Source: Bacteroidota bacterium (GTDB taxonomy: Bacteria; Bacteroidota; Bacteroidia; 2-12-FULL-35-15). Taken from it: DNA of 64,000 nucleotides. The translations under genes were made by a program, and so were the position numbers. The DNA lies in NCBI GenBank assembly GCA_025963725.1, contig JAOQAE010000005.1, positions 62,001 through 126,000 on the forward strand. Reading direction: 5' to 3'. Below the pieces are notes generated by a model, which was not told where the DNA came from, did no database searches, and was given only the letters and a program-made list of their open reading frames with translations. This document shows, in pieces, positions 16,310 to 23,628 of this stretch. Every line of letters starts with the position of its first letter. Position 1 is the stretch's first letter.

Positions 16310-17765
16310 GATCCTGCTTTTATTAATTTCTCTGCTGCTTTCACCTGTATCTTTTGCCCAGACCTCGAAGCTGAATGCTGAAATAGAAAGCCTCAAAAAA
16401 GATCCGGCGCTGAAGCATGCCACCTGGAGCGTGTGCGTGATGAACACAAAAAAAGATACGGCGATCGCGGAATACAACAGCCACATCAGCCTGGTGCCTG
16501 CAAGCACGCTGAAGATCCTGACCACGGGCGCGGCTTTATCCATGCTCGGCAGCGATTTCGTTTTCCAGACAAGGCTGCAGTACGATGGCGTGTTTGATAC
16601 GATCAGCGGCGTCCTGAAAGGCAACCTGTACATCGTAGGCGGCGGAGATCCCACACTTGAATCGGAATATTTCAAAGATAAAAAAGACAGCCTGACCACC
16701 GTTGAGAAATGGGCGCTGATCCTGAAAGCAAAAGGGCTAAAGAAAATTGAAGGCGCTGTGATCGGGGATGCATCGGTGTTTGAAGACAACATGACTCCGA
16801 GCCAGTGGATCTGGGGCGATATGGGAAATTATTTCGGGGCAGGCGCCAGCGGATTAAATTATCATGATAACAAATACACGGTGTTCTTTAAATCGGGCGC
16901 AGCGGGCAGCAAAACAAGCGTGGTCAAAACGGCTCCGGCCATCGAGAACCTGCAGCTGGTGAATAATGTAACTGCTGGGGGCAGCGACGACAATGCATTC
17001 ATCTACGGATCGCAATACAGCTACCTTCGCGTTGCACAGGGCACTATTCCTGCCAACAAGAACAATTATGAAGTAGAAGGCGCTGTCCCGGATCCGGCGC
17101 TGTTCTGCGCGCAGGCCTTGTCGCAGGCGCTGCAGAACATCGATGTGGCCGTTGCTAAAAAAGCAGGCACGGTAAGAGCTATGAAAGAAGCGAATGAAGC
17201 CATAACGGCAAAGCGGACGATCCTTCATACGCACTACTCTCCTACCCTCGACAAGATCGTTTATTACACCAACCTGAAAAGCCTGAACCTGTATGCGGAG
17301 GCTTTGCTGAAATACATCTGCTACACCAAAACCGGCCTTGGCAGCGATTCGGGCGGGACAGACATTGTTACAAATTTCTGGAAGAACAGGGGCGCGGATG
17401 TAAGCGGCTTTTTCATGAACGACGGCTGCGGGCTTGCACGCGCGAATGTGATCACCACCAAAACCGAAACACAGGTGTTGCGGCTGATGGCGAAGGACAA
17501 AAATTTCAATGCATTCTACAACTCGTTGCCCGTAGCCGGAAGGCCGGGTTCGCTCGGCGGGCTTTGTGACGGCACTTTTGCGGAGAATAACCTGCGTGCG
17601 AAAAGCGGCTACATTACAAGGGCGCGCGGCTATGCAGGATATGTGAAGAACAGGAAAGGCGAGCTGCTTTGCTTTTCGGTGCTCGCCAATAATTATGAAT
17701 GCACGCCAACGGAGATGAAGAAAAAACTGGAGAAGATCCTGGTGGCGATCGCAGAAGCGGAATAA
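16299..17765 (+). CDS. dacB: D-alanyl-D-alanine carboxypeptidase/endopeptidase (PBP4 family)
   Basis: A 488-residue exported peptidase of family S13. The signal peptide [21 protein letters not shown] is followed by the SxxK motif in [12 protein letters not shown] (acylating Ser and Lys), the SxN motif in [13 protein letters not shown] and the KxG motif in [17 protein letters not shown], in correct order and spacing for PBP4, with the extra domain inserted between the first two motifs. It trims and cleaves peptidoglycan cross-links in the periplasm. The start codon lies inside the end of the pterin dehydratase gene. Confidence 0.9.
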   Translation: MDNRILLLLISLLLSPVSFAQTSKLNAEIESLKKDPALKHATWSVCVMNTKKDTAIAEYNSHISLVPASTLKILTTGAALSMLGSDFVFQTRLQYDGVFDTISGVLKGNLYIVGGGDPTLESEYFKDKKDSLTTVEKWALILKAKGLKKIEGAVIGDASVFEDNMTPSQWIWGDMGNYFGAGASGLNYHDNKYTVFFKSGAAGSKTSVVKTAPAIENLQLVNNVTAGGSDDNAFIYGSQYSYLRVAQGTIPANKNNYEVEGAVPDPALFCAQALSQALQNIDVAVAKKAGTVRAMKEANEAITAKRTILHTHYSPTLDKIVYYTNLKSLNLYAEALLKYICYTKTGLGSDSGGTDIVTNFWKNRGADVSGFFMNDGCGLARANVITTKTETQVLRLMAKDKNFNAFYNSLPVAGRPGSLGGLCDGTFAENNLRAKSGYITRARGYAGYVKNRKGELLCFSVLANNYECTPTEMKKKLEKILVAIAEAE

Positions 17766-17771
17766 ATGCTT

Positions 17772-18563
17772 TTACAATAATCCCTTCTGGTACAGGGCGC
17801 AAAGGTCCATTGTGATGGCAACGCTGTAATGAATGGCCACTCCGAGCCAGATACTCCTGCTTTTCAGGCTTAATGTTCCCAGCACCACACCGGCAATAAT
17901 GGCGGCAATGGTCTCAGGCAGCGGCTTCCCGAAATGGATCATGCAATATGGAATAGTCATCACAAACACCGAATAGTAGCCGAAGCGCTGCTTGGTGCCA
18001 TGCAGCATAAATCCGCGGAAAAAGAACTCGAGCGCGAAGAACTGCATAAAGTAGAACACTTCCCATACAATGAAATTGGGATAGAAGGGCTCGCCCTGCT
18101 GCACATCATAAAAAGGGTAACGCTGCTGAAAGCTTTCGGTGCGCGAAAAGAACAGCACCAGCGGGATCATCACGCAGAGCATGAGCGCATACAGCCTGTA
18201 ATCCTTAAAAGCGCCTTTTATTGCCAGTCCGTAATCCGCAAGGCCTTGCCTGAAAACAAACCAGATCATAAGCACAGGAAACACAAAATAGAAAAGGATC
18301 ATAACGCTCACCCAATACAGCAGACGGTACAGCTGTGCGTTCTTATTGACCGTCATCAGGTCTTCGTACCCGGAGCTCATCGCGGTAAAACTTGTGCCTT
18401 TCAGAAAATCGATCATGAAGCGTACGTCGCCCAGGTACTTGATCATGGTAAGGGAAAAAGCAACGGTGATGCATACGAGCATCACTTTATAATCGGGCTT
18501 CCTTTCACTACGTGATTCTTCTTCAGCAGCCTGAAAAGCAGAGGAAAAAATGTTTTTAATCAT
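17772..18563 (-). CDS. CPBP family intramembrane metalloprotease
   Basis: A 263-residue membrane protein with about seven hydrophobic segments. The CPBP (Rce1/Abi-type) motifs are present in modified form: ALEFFFRGFMLHG (motif 1, here with a single Glu before FFFRG), YCMIHFGKP (motif 2 His) and GVAIHYSVAITMD (motif 3 His). In bacteria these proteins are putative prenyl- or bacteriocin-related proteases; function is unknown. The start overlaps the end of the gene at 18556 by eight bases, indicating one transcript. It converges with dacB with six bases between the two stops. Confidence 0.82.
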   Translation of the reverse strand: MIKNIFSSAFQAAEEESRSERKPDYKVMLVCITVAFSLTMIKYLGDVRFMIDFLKGTSFTAMSSGYEDLMTVNKNAQLYRLLYWVSVMILFYFVFPVLMIWFVFRQGLADYGLAIKGAFKDYRLYALMLCVMIPLVLFFSRTESFQQRYPFYDVQQGEPFYPNFIVWEVFYFMQFFALEFFFRGFMLHGTKQRFGYYSVFVMTIPYCMIHFGKPLPETIAAIIAGVVLGTLSLKSRSIWLGVAIHYSVAITMDLCALYQKGLL

Positions 18564-19302
18564 TGGAAGGATACTCTATCCAGCCACGGCAGGCGTCAGA
18601 AAGGTATTGCAATTGCTGAGGGCCGGTATATCCTATCCTTCGACCCAGGTCGAGCAGCCCTTCCATGGTTGAAGCGTTTTCAAAATTGCGGGTACGGAGG
18701 TCAAACAGCATGTACTCCATTTCCGGGTGCCCTGCCTTTAACAGGTCGGGCGATTGGCTGTTATCGGCCTTAATAATAGCAAAATTCTCATCAAAGGCGA
18801 TCTGGGAAACATTCTCGACAAAAACGCTGTCTTCACCTTCCATTACAATATCACCGGTGTAGGAAACGCTGTTATAGCGGAATTCGAAAGGATAGAGAAA
18901 AGGAATGCGGATGAGGCCTTTGGAATCCTTTACAGCGGGCCTGTTTGTGTAAAAATCGGCCGGGATCGTGCTCTCATATTTTGCGATGTTGTGCAATTGC
19001 AGGCTGTCGAGCCATTCCTGGCGTTCTGCCTTATGGGCCTCATCATTATTATTCATATTGTTATTATGCCCGCTTTGCTGCGCTTCCGTCCATTCCAGGC
19101 CTTCCTTTACTTTATCGGACACCTTGTGAACCAGCTGAAATACCGAAATAACGACTATGGCAAGGGCAGCCACAAAACCGGCGCCCCAGCCGAGAGCTTT
19201 GTTGGTGCGGCTGTTGGCCATGGCGATGACGGCTAATACCAGGAAAACAATGGTAAGCAGGCCTCCTAAAATAAGCCCGAGAAGTATAAGTGCAAAGTTC
19301 AT
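18556..19302 (-). CDS. Membrane-anchored protein of unknown function
   Basis: A 248-residue protein with two N-terminal membrane helices (ALILLGLILGGLLTIVFLVLA and GAGFVAALAIVVISVFQLVH), then an Asn-rich linker (GHNNNMNNNDEAHK) and a soluble domain of about 150 residues that looks mixed alpha/beta (FLYPFEFRYNSVSYTGDIVMEG; IGYTGPQQLQYLSDACRGWIEYP). No family is recognised. It is first in a two-gene unit with the CPBP protease; the coupling suggests that the two membrane proteins work together, but nothing more can be said. Confidence 0.6.
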   Translation of the reverse strand: MNFALILLGLILGGLLTIVFLVLAVIAMANSRTNKALGWGAGFVAALAIVVISVFQLVHKVSDKVKEGLEWTEAQQSGHNNNMNNNDEAHKAERQEWLDSLQLHNIAKYESTIPADFYTNRPAVKDSKGLIRIPFLYPFEFRYNSVSYTGDIVMEGEDSVFVENVSQIAFDENFAIIKADNSQSPDLLKAGHPEMEYMLFDLRTRNFENASTMEGLLDLGRRIGYTGPQQLQYLSDACRGWIEYPSND

Positions 19303-19366
19303 GTGCAGGTGTTTAATTTTTGGTAAAAATACATTATAATTTCAAACGGGGCTTAATAAGGAAGGA

Positions 19367-19398
19367 TCGCGGGTTCGAGTCCCGTCCAGACCGCTCAA
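19367..19398 (+). repeat. 32-base duplicate of the tRNA-Asp 3' end
   Basis: The 32 bases at 19367-19398 are identical to 19581-19612, which cover the T arm, the acceptor 3' strand and the five bases after the tRNA. The 5' half of a tRNA is absent here, so it is not a functional gene. It could be the remains of a tandem tRNA after deletion, or an attachment-site scar. Confidence 0.9.
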
Positions 19399-19455
19399 AT
19401 AATACGCTGATTTCCAACGGGAACAGTAAAAAAGAGGATTATTTTAAAAATAATG

Positions 19456-19486
19456 TTTGCCGGAACCAAAATTTCAGCTATTTTTG
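19456..19486 (+). promoter_or_regulatory. Bacteroidota-type promoter for tRNA-Asp
   Basis: TTTG at 19456-19459 and TATTTTTG at 19479-19486 are separated by 19 bases, matching the Bacteroidota primary-sigma consensus (TTTG / TAnnTTTG). The tRNA begins 47 bases after the -7 element. Confidence 0.8.
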
Positions 19487-19533
19487 CAGTCCAATTCTGA
19501 GGAATATCGTTCAGTGTTGTACAAAGATCTTGA

Positions 19534-19607
19534 GGTTTGGTAGTTCAGCTGGTTAGAATGCCTGCCTGTCACGCAGGAGGTCGCGGGTTCGAGTCCCGTC
19601 CAGACCG
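19534..19607 (+). tRNA. tRNA-Asp (anticodon GTC)
   Basis: The acceptor stem GGTTTGG pairs with CCAGACC (one G-U), the D arm contains AGTTCAGCTGGTTAGAAT, the anticodon stem CCTGC/GCAGG closes the loop CTGTCAC (anticodon GTC), and the T arm is GCGGGTTCGAGTCCCGT. The discriminator is G. No CCA is encoded. Confidence 0.96.
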
Positions 19608-19620
19608 CTCAAGTAAAAAG

Positions 19621-19656
19621 AAGCCCGTTATCGTATGATAACGGGCTTTTTTGTTT
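19621..19656 (+). terminator. Terminator after tRNA-Asp
   Basis: A perfect ten-base-pair stem (GCCCGTTATC/GATAACGGGC, loop GTAT) is followed by TTTTTTGTTTTT. It lies 15 bases beyond the tRNA. Confidence 0.92.
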
Positions 19657-20040
19657 TTACAGGGTGGAGGATCGGCCAGGAATGTACTGAATGTTAACCT
19701 CAAAAGAGCAATGCTTAAAAAAGTACTTATTAATTCTTATTATATCAAGCTGGGTCCGGACAATCGAATCTTTATCTATAGCAGACCAATTACAATCAGT
19801 ATCAAGTAACCCGTAAACGAAATTAGAGGCATTTGCAAGATCATAAACGTCATAAATAAAATCATTAAAAGGAACCTGACCCAGACTGTCAAGATATGCG
19901 ATAAAGAAATCTCTATCCTTTTTTTTCCATGCTTCCTGCAGGGGAGGACCTTCTGTTGATGCAGCCTCATTACAGCCAGATAAAGACAGAACGCCGACAG
20001 CGGTTATTAACATTAATATAAATGATCTAAAACTTGCCAT
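19657..20040 (-). CDS. Small lipoprotein, possible orphan immunity protein
   Basis: A 127-residue protein with a signal peptide and lipobox (GVLSLSGCNEA, Cys at about 23). The mature part (about 105 residues) contains FIAYLDSLGQVPFNDFIYDVYDLANAS and a C-terminal strand-rich tail. No family is recognised. It is the last gene of the AT-rich cassette region downstream of the giant Rhs gene, between the orphan immunity-like genes and the tRNA. Like the lipoprotein directly after the Rhs gene it would be periplasm-facing, which suits an immunity protein against an envelope-active toxin (inference). It converges on the tRNA terminator. Confidence 0.6.
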   Translation of the reverse strand: MASFRSFILMLITAVGVLSLSGCNEAASTEGPPLQEAWKKKDRDFFIAYLDSLGQVPFNDFIYDVYDLANASNFVYGLLDTDCNWSAIDKDSIVRTQLDIIRINKYFFKHCSFEVNIQYIPGRSSTL

Positions 20041-20083
20041 AGGTTACTTTAGTCTCTGAACGTACTTTTCGCTTAGGTTTAAG

Positions 20084-20605
20084 CTACTCCTTTAAAGCAC
20101 TGATTATTTCTTTTAATTTAGCATCATTCAAAGCTCCGTTGATTTCAGGATTAGCCATATCTATAACTGCATTTTTAACTTGTTCACTTTCAAAATCTAC
20201 ATCGTCTCTAAACTCTATTATATTCGCCCAATTTTCCAAGTCCTTAAATGAGATCAGATTATCTATATACTTATTTATTGTATTGCTAACATCACTTCTA
20301 CTCACAATTAAAATTGGTTCTTTCACATCCCATTCATAATTAGATAATTCCTTTTTAAGATTGTCAAGGTTACCATTATAGGCAATTATATCTTTTAACA
20401 CATCTTTTCGATCTCTCATATCTATAGTTAATTCTAACATCTCAAGTGAAAACAAACAAAATAAAAAATAAGCAAAAGAGAATTCCTCGTAATCATCTGT
20501 TCCATCCGCTACACTTGTATCATTGTAACACGTGCGTCCGGGCATAGGCGCCCCAAAGGATAATAATCCTGCACACTCAGAATATCCGCTACATAGCGAT
20601 CGCAA
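20084..20605 (-). CDS. Immunity-like protein fused in frame to a frameshifted Rhs-core scrap
   Basis: The open frame of 173 codons has two parts. About the first 40 residues come from a broken Rhs core (FGAPMPGR is the familiar core sequence), read partly out of frame. From about residue 40 onward (EEFSFAYFLFCLFSLEMLEL, then SNYEWDVKEPILIVSRSDV and DLENWANIIEFRDDVDFE) it resembles a widespread immunity-type family ending in a Trp-Ala-Asn-x-Ile-Glu-x-Arg-Asp-Asp motif that I recall from polymorphic-toxin loci. The true N-terminus is therefore uncertain. There is no toxin beside it, so it is an orphan immunity gene. Confidence 0.6.
   Translation of the reverse strand: MRSLCSGYSECAGLLSFGAPMPGRTCYNDTSVADGTDDYEEFSFAYFLFCLFSLEMLELTIDMRDRKDVLKDIIAYNGNLDNLKKELSNYEWDVKEPILIVSRSDVSNTINKYIDNLISFKDLENWANIIEFRDDVDFESEQVKNAVIDMANPEINGALNDAKLKEIISALKE
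20538..20600 (-). pseudogene. Rhs core fragment with a one-base deletion
   Basis: On the minus strand, directly after the orphan immunity gene at 20624-21001, one frame reads RYVADILSVQDYYP, the canonical Rhs core sequence; it should continue FGAPMPGR but that part is in the next frame. A single base is missing around 20551-20557. In the intact giant gene the matching segment is YYVADLASASDYSPFGAP. Confidence 0.75.
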
Positions 20606-20623
20606 GGTTACTCCTTTTACTCC

Positions 20624-21001
20624 TTACCCCTTCAAAAAACAATCAATCCAGAGTGTCCACAAATCCGCGTTTGTGCCTTTATCATTTTCTATTAATTCCA
20701 AATCATCAATTAATCTTTGTATATTAATACTATAATAAACCTGTTCTTGTTTTAAGAAAAGAACCATACATAAAAAACACTCCTCTATATCGACTTCCTC
20801 ATTTAAAATATTATCTCTTTTAATAATTCCTATCCAATCTAAAAAAACTTGATCATCAACAGGATGATCTCCTTTAAATATCGAAGGATTCATTGTTCCT
20901 AAAAGTAAAGCTAAATCATTGATCTGATTTAATTTCCAATATTCATCTAAAAAACAAAACATTACTTTGTAAGCTTTCCAATAATTTAATTTATTTGTCA
21001 T
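20624..21001 (-). CDS. Orphan immunity-like protein
   Basis: From the ATG at 21001 (MTNKLNYWKAYKVMFCFLDE; AAAGGGA lies upstream) the product is 125 residues, acidic, cytoplasmic and helix-rich. The layout KAYKVMFCFLDEYW...DLALLLGTMN...DWIGIIK matches a common small family found as immunity proteins next to Rhs and related toxins (recalled pattern; exact Pfam name not claimed). It lies between two pieces of a broken Rhs core and has no cognate toxin domain next to it. AT-rich composition contrasts with the Rhs core. Confidence 0.65.
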   Translation of the reverse strand: MTNKLNYWKAYKVMFCFLDEYWKLNQINDLALLLGTMNPSIFKGDHPVDDQVFLDWIGIIKRDNILNEEVDIEECFLCMVLFLKQEQVYYSINIQRLIDDLELIENDKGTNADLWTLWIDCFLKG

Positions 21002-21037
21002 ACTATTTCCCTTTAGAATTTGGAGCATTTTCAGCAC

Positions 21038-21312
21038 TCAAGCCCGTTTTTGGACTATATGGTTCACGTCTAATCCGATCTTCCTGTCCGATACGGTTGT
21101 CAGTACATTATCTAAATGATTGCTCAATTCATACTGCCGTTTGTTCAGCGTATCATACGCAAATTCAGCCGTTGTATCTGCACCGATCATTTCCTTATTC
21201 GGGCTTACCATTCCAAGGCGTGAGCTTCCATAAAGATGTTCTTCCAATAATTTAAAGCTCAAAGAACTGTCTGCGCCGGTCTGGTCGTAGGTGCTCATCA
21301 CATTGCCCTGGG
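21038..21312 (-). pseudogene. Rhs core fragment
   Basis: On the minus strand this reads QGNVMSTYDQTGADSS, SGLGMVSPNKEMIGADTT-like sequence and then KRQYELSNHLDNVLTTVSDRK, very close at both protein and DNA level to the core of the giant Rhs protein at about 25090-25330. It lacks a start, enters from repeat copy 1 at 21313, and after DRKIGLDV runs into unrelated residues and a stop. It is a displaced piece of a former Rhs C-terminal cassette. Confidence 0.9.
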
Positions 21313-21641
21313 CGTTTATTGAATTGGAGCACTGTGATTCCACTCCGTCAGAATTATTCACCAGCTTTACGCTTCAATCTTTTTTGTAAAAAAACAAAAA
21401 AAGATTTTCGCTGCAATCTGGGCTATTAATGAAGTTAGTGATTCTAATATGTGAAAGAACTGAAGTAAATATAAAATAAAAAACCTCCGATCTTCACCGG
21501 AGGTCAACTGTTAATTCTTGTGCAAAAATAAATTCATTTTCGAAAATTCGGTTCGTACCTTCATACCATTTCCCCGCCTTAAAAGACGGGGCTATTGGAC
21601 AATTATAATGCTTAGGCTGGACAATTATAATGCTTAGGCTG
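21313..21641. repeat. Composite repeat, copy 1 (full)
   Basis: This ~310-330-base unit recurs at 22251-22558 with only scattered differences. On the minus strand it holds, in order, a 22-base tail (two tandem units at 21598-21619 and 21620-21641), a CCCCGTCTTTTAAGGCGGGG hairpin at 21572-21591, a terminator (ACCTCCGGTGAAGATCGGAGGT then TTTTTT, near 21480-21506), an AT-rich part and an end that includes GAATTGGAGCACTGTGATTC. Its inner end joins Rhs core sequence at 21312. Confidence 0.9.
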
Positions 21642-21652
21642 CCAAAAACAAT

Positions 21653-21668
21653 CAAAATAAAAAATAAG
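21653..21668. repeat. 16-base AT-rich junction sequence, copy 2 of 3
   Basis: The 16-mer caaaataaaaaataag occurs identically at 20457-20472, 21653-21668 and 22226-22241, each time at a place where immunity-gene sequence meets unrelated sequence. It may be a microhomology used in cassette shuffling. Confidence 0.6.
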
Positions 21669-21671
21669 CTA

Positions 21672-21917
21672 TTACTCCTTTTGTATATAATTTAATGATT
21701 TTGCATAAGAAATAATTTCATCAGCCTCTTTACTTATAACAGAGTAAACGTCTTTATTTTTATTTTTTAATTCATTTAGATAAAAACTTACCCCAGCAAA
21801 AACTTCTCCTGGAGTTCCCCCAGACAATTGATAATCTAGAATATTATCAGCAACAGTAGAATAACCACTATTAATAAGTTTTTCTTTTATTGCTTTTATT
21901 TGATTTAAAAGATTCAT
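21672..21917 (-). CDS. Small orphan immunity-like protein
   Basis: An 81-residue cytoplasmic, helical protein (MNLLNQIKAIKEKLINSGYS ... ISKEADEIISYAKSLN). No family name is claimed, but size, AT-rich composition and position directly after a toxin C-terminal remnant (21938-22129) are what is expected of a toxin-immunity pair. The gap between the two is 20 bases. Its stop is formed in AAAAGGAGTAA, a phrase also found at the ends of the neighbouring immunity-like genes at 20084 and 23629. Confidence 0.65.
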   Translation of the reverse strand: MNLLNQIKAIKEKLINSGYSTVADNILDYQLSGGTPGEVFAGVSFYLNELKNKNKDVYSVISKEADEIISYAKSLNYIQKE

Positions 21918-21937
21918 TTATTATTTATTTAAGTTTA

Positions 21938-22129
21938 TTATTGTTGAGGAGTTATTGTATTAAATGACTCCAATTTAACATCTCCTGGATTAACAACAGC
22001 TTCTATACTACCTCCTCCGTTCGTCCCAACGCCTGGTGCTTCCCTCGTAATAAAGGAACCATCTGGTTTCAATTTTCCTTGCTCAATAAAAAGTGTTCCA
22101 CCTTTAAGGTTTTCAGCGGGAATACCATA
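21938..22129 (-). pseudogene. Remnant of a toxin C-terminal domain
   Basis: On the minus strand 62 sense codons end in TAA at 21938-21940. The peptide includes AENLKGGTLFIEQGKLKPDG, SFITREAP and GGSIEAVVNPGDVKLESF, a compact beta-rich end typical of polymorphic-toxin C-termini. There is a stop codon immediately upstream and the sequence joins a repeat fragment at 22131, so the toxin's N-terminal part and its Rhs carrier are gone. The intact immunity-like gene follows 20 bases later. Confidence 0.7.
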
Positions 22130-22130
22130 C

Positions 22131-22172
22131 TACCTTCATACCATTTCCCCGCCTTAAAAGACGGGGTTATTG
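22131..22172. repeat. Partial copy of the composite repeat
   Basis: About 42 bases match the part of the composite repeat with the CCCCGCC/GGGG hairpin (loop TTAAAAGA). It abuts the toxin remnant at one side and the immunity-gene scrap at the other. Confidence 0.75.
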
Positions 22173-22196
22173 CAAGACGCATACTACTTCACTACT

Positions 22197-22250
22197 CTAT
22201 AATTCTAACACATCAAGAAAATTAACAAAATAAAAAATAAGAAGATCGCT
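22197..22250 (-). pseudogene. Scrap of an immunity gene related to the one at 20084
   Basis: On the minus strand the frame reads SDLLIFYFVNFLDVLEL and stops. It resembles the FSFAYFLFCLFSLEMLEL segment of the immunity-like gene at 20084-20605 and shares with it the 16-mer caaaataaaaaataag. It is joined in frame to repeat copy 2. This is a truncated duplicate, not a working gene. Confidence 0.5.
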
Positions 22251-22558
22251 GGCGTTTATTGAATTGGAGCACTGTGATTCCACTCCGTCAGAATTATTCA
22301 CCAGTTTACGCTTCAATCTTTTTTGTAAAAAACAAAAAAGGATTTTCGCTGCAATCTGGGCTATTAATGAAGTTAGTGATTCTAATATGTGAAAGAACTG
22401 CAGTAAATATAAAATAAAAAACCTCCGATCTTCACCGGAGGTCAACTGTTAATTCTTTGTGCAAAAATAAATTCATTTTCGAAAATTCGGTTCGTACCTT
22501 CATACCTTTTCCCCGCCTTAAAAGACGGGGCTATTGGACAATTATAATGCTTAGGCTG
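22251..22558. repeat. Composite repeat, copy 2 (full)
   Basis: Second near-complete copy of the unit at 21313-21641, with a single 22-base tail (22537-22558) instead of two. Differences from copy 1 are single-base changes and small indels in A runs. It includes the minus-strand terminator near 22418-22442 and the CCCCGCC/GGGG hairpin near 22511-22530. Confidence 0.9.
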
Positions 22559-23290
22559 GCTAATTATTGACATTAAATATTCTTTCGCATCAACACTATT
22601 GCCAAAAATATAATTTCAAACAGCTTTCAAGCATTGCAATACTTTTGGAAAAACAAATGGTTCTTCTATTCAATCGTTTTAAATGTGTTCGAAGCGTTAA
22701 ATTGAAACGCTCTATCCGGTTTGTTTTATACTGATTTGTCGAATGGATTGATTTTGCTATTAATCCCGGATATATATTTAAGTTATCCGTAAATATTTTC
22801 TTCGGAATTAAATGCACAAGCGCTGATATTACTTTCCCAATGTTTTCTTTTGTTCTTGCACCAAGTGTAAAATCAATTACCTGCTTCGTATTTTTATTGA
22901 TCGCATAAATGATGTAGCAAGAACTACTTTTACTTTTTATAATTGTGTGCATCTCATCTACTTCGTATTCTTGTTGGTTTTCTGTTATTACGGGCTTCTT
23001 TATTTTCTTTGACAGTTGTTTAATTTTATTTACCACATTCGCTTTTGAAATACCTGTAAAACTGGCTATTCCGTTAATCCCTACGCCAATGTTGTTCAGT
23101 TTGATAATATTCTGGTCATCATCTGCAGTACAAAGCTTATAAGTGTAAGTTTTTTGTTGATACCGCCCGCAGGCTTTACAGCAATATTTTTGTCTCCGGT
23201 TTTGACAACCTTTTTTGATACAAATGCCTTTACAATGTTTACATTCCATGGGTTCCAGGTGATAATTTGAACATGAAGGTTTTTGTTTGC
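22559..23290 (-). mobile_element. IS1-family insertion sequence (boundaries approximate)
   Basis: The element contains one transposase gene. Clear matching inverted repeats were not found by eye. The right-side phrase AGGTGATAATTTGAACATGA (23258-23277), which recurs as AGGTGATAATCTGAACAC at 23409, is the best candidate for one end. The 22-base repeat tail at the left border (22537-22558) shows partial inverted similarity to it. Boundaries should be treated as provisional. Confidence 0.5.
22596..23249 (-). CDS. IS1-family transposase
   Basis: A 217-residue single-frame transposase. The N-terminus is a zinc-ribbon DNA-binding part (Cys3, Cys6, Cys24 and Cys27 in CKHCKG and CCKACG), then a helix-turn-helix region (GVGINGIASFTGISKANVVNKI). 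The catalytic part has the acidic residues Asp98 (YEVDEMHT), Asp155 (KIFTDNLN) and Glu180 (TNRIERFN), the order and spacing of IS1-type DDE nucleases. Unlike classical IS1 there is no InsA/InsB frameshift. It lies between two copies of the composite repeat and may have driven or profited from rearrangement there. Confidence 0.88.
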   Translation of the reverse strand: MECKHCKGICIKKGCQNRRQKYCCKACGRYQQKTYTYKLCTADDDQNIIKLNNIGVGINGIASFTGISKANVVNKIKQLSKKIKKPVITENQQEYEVDEMHTIIKSKSSSCYIIYAINKNTKQVIDFTLGARTKENIGKVISALVHLIPKKIFTDNLNIYPGLIAKSIHSTNQYKTNRIERFNLTLRTHLKRLNRRTICFSKSIAMLESCLKLYFWQ

Positions 23291-23321
23291 CCCGTTTTAA
23301 AGGTTTAAAGGGCGCTAAAAA

Positions 23322-23354
23322 TAAAAAACGAAGGAGAGTCTCCTTCGTTTTTTC
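23322..23354. terminator. Bidirectional-type terminator
   Basis: The sequence AACGAAGGAGAGTCTCCTTCGTT is a near-perfect palindrome flanked by A-runs on the left and T-runs on the right, so it can end transcripts in both directions. On the minus strand it would stop read-through from the Rhs operon before the IS1 transposase gene. Confidence 0.85.
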
Positions 23355-23496
23355 AAACTTTTCTTTTTTAAATTATTGAAAATGAATATAATCTGATCCT
23401 CGTGCCTGACCAGGTGATAATCTGAACACAACCCAGTACGCTGCTCTGCAGCTAAAGAACTAGGTGAATCGAGGTAAAAAAAATTCAAAAATTTAA

Positions 23497-23628
23497 GAAT
23501 TGGAGCACTGTCATTCCACTCCGTCAGAAGAAAATTCGGTTCGTACCTTCATACCTTTTCCCCGCCTTAAAAGACGGGGCTATTGGACAATTATAATGCT
23601 TAGGCTGACAATTATAATGCTTAGGCTG
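23497..23628. repeat. Composite repeat, copy 3 (internally deleted)
   Basis: It begins with the same GAATTGGAGCACTG end and finishes with two overlapping 22-base tails (23586-23607 and 23607-23628), but lacks about 185 bases in between, including the terminator. Its tail abuts the 3' end of the immunity lipoprotein gene. Confidence 0.85.

Larger units (their letters stand above)
19303..19533. other. Region upstream of tRNA-Asp containing a tRNA 3' fragment and promoter
   Basis: No coding sequence is supported. The contents are the tRNA fragment at 19367-19398 and the promoter at 19456-19486; the sequence between them shows no further similarity to tRNA. Confidence 0.6.
23250..23628. other. 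Intergenic stretch between the IS1 transposase and the Rhs immunity lipoprotein
   Basis: It contains the terminator at 23322-23354, two similar GGTGATAAT[TC]TGAAC phrases (23260, 23410) and repeat copy 3. No coding sequence is supported. Confidence 0.6.

Noticed and set aside
19367-19398. A second tRNA gene
   Set aside because: Only the 3' half is present; no D arm, anticodon arm or 5' acceptor strand.
21598-23628. The 22-base tail repeats as a CRISPR array
   Set aside because: Only tandem pairs or single copies, no regular spacers and no cas genes.
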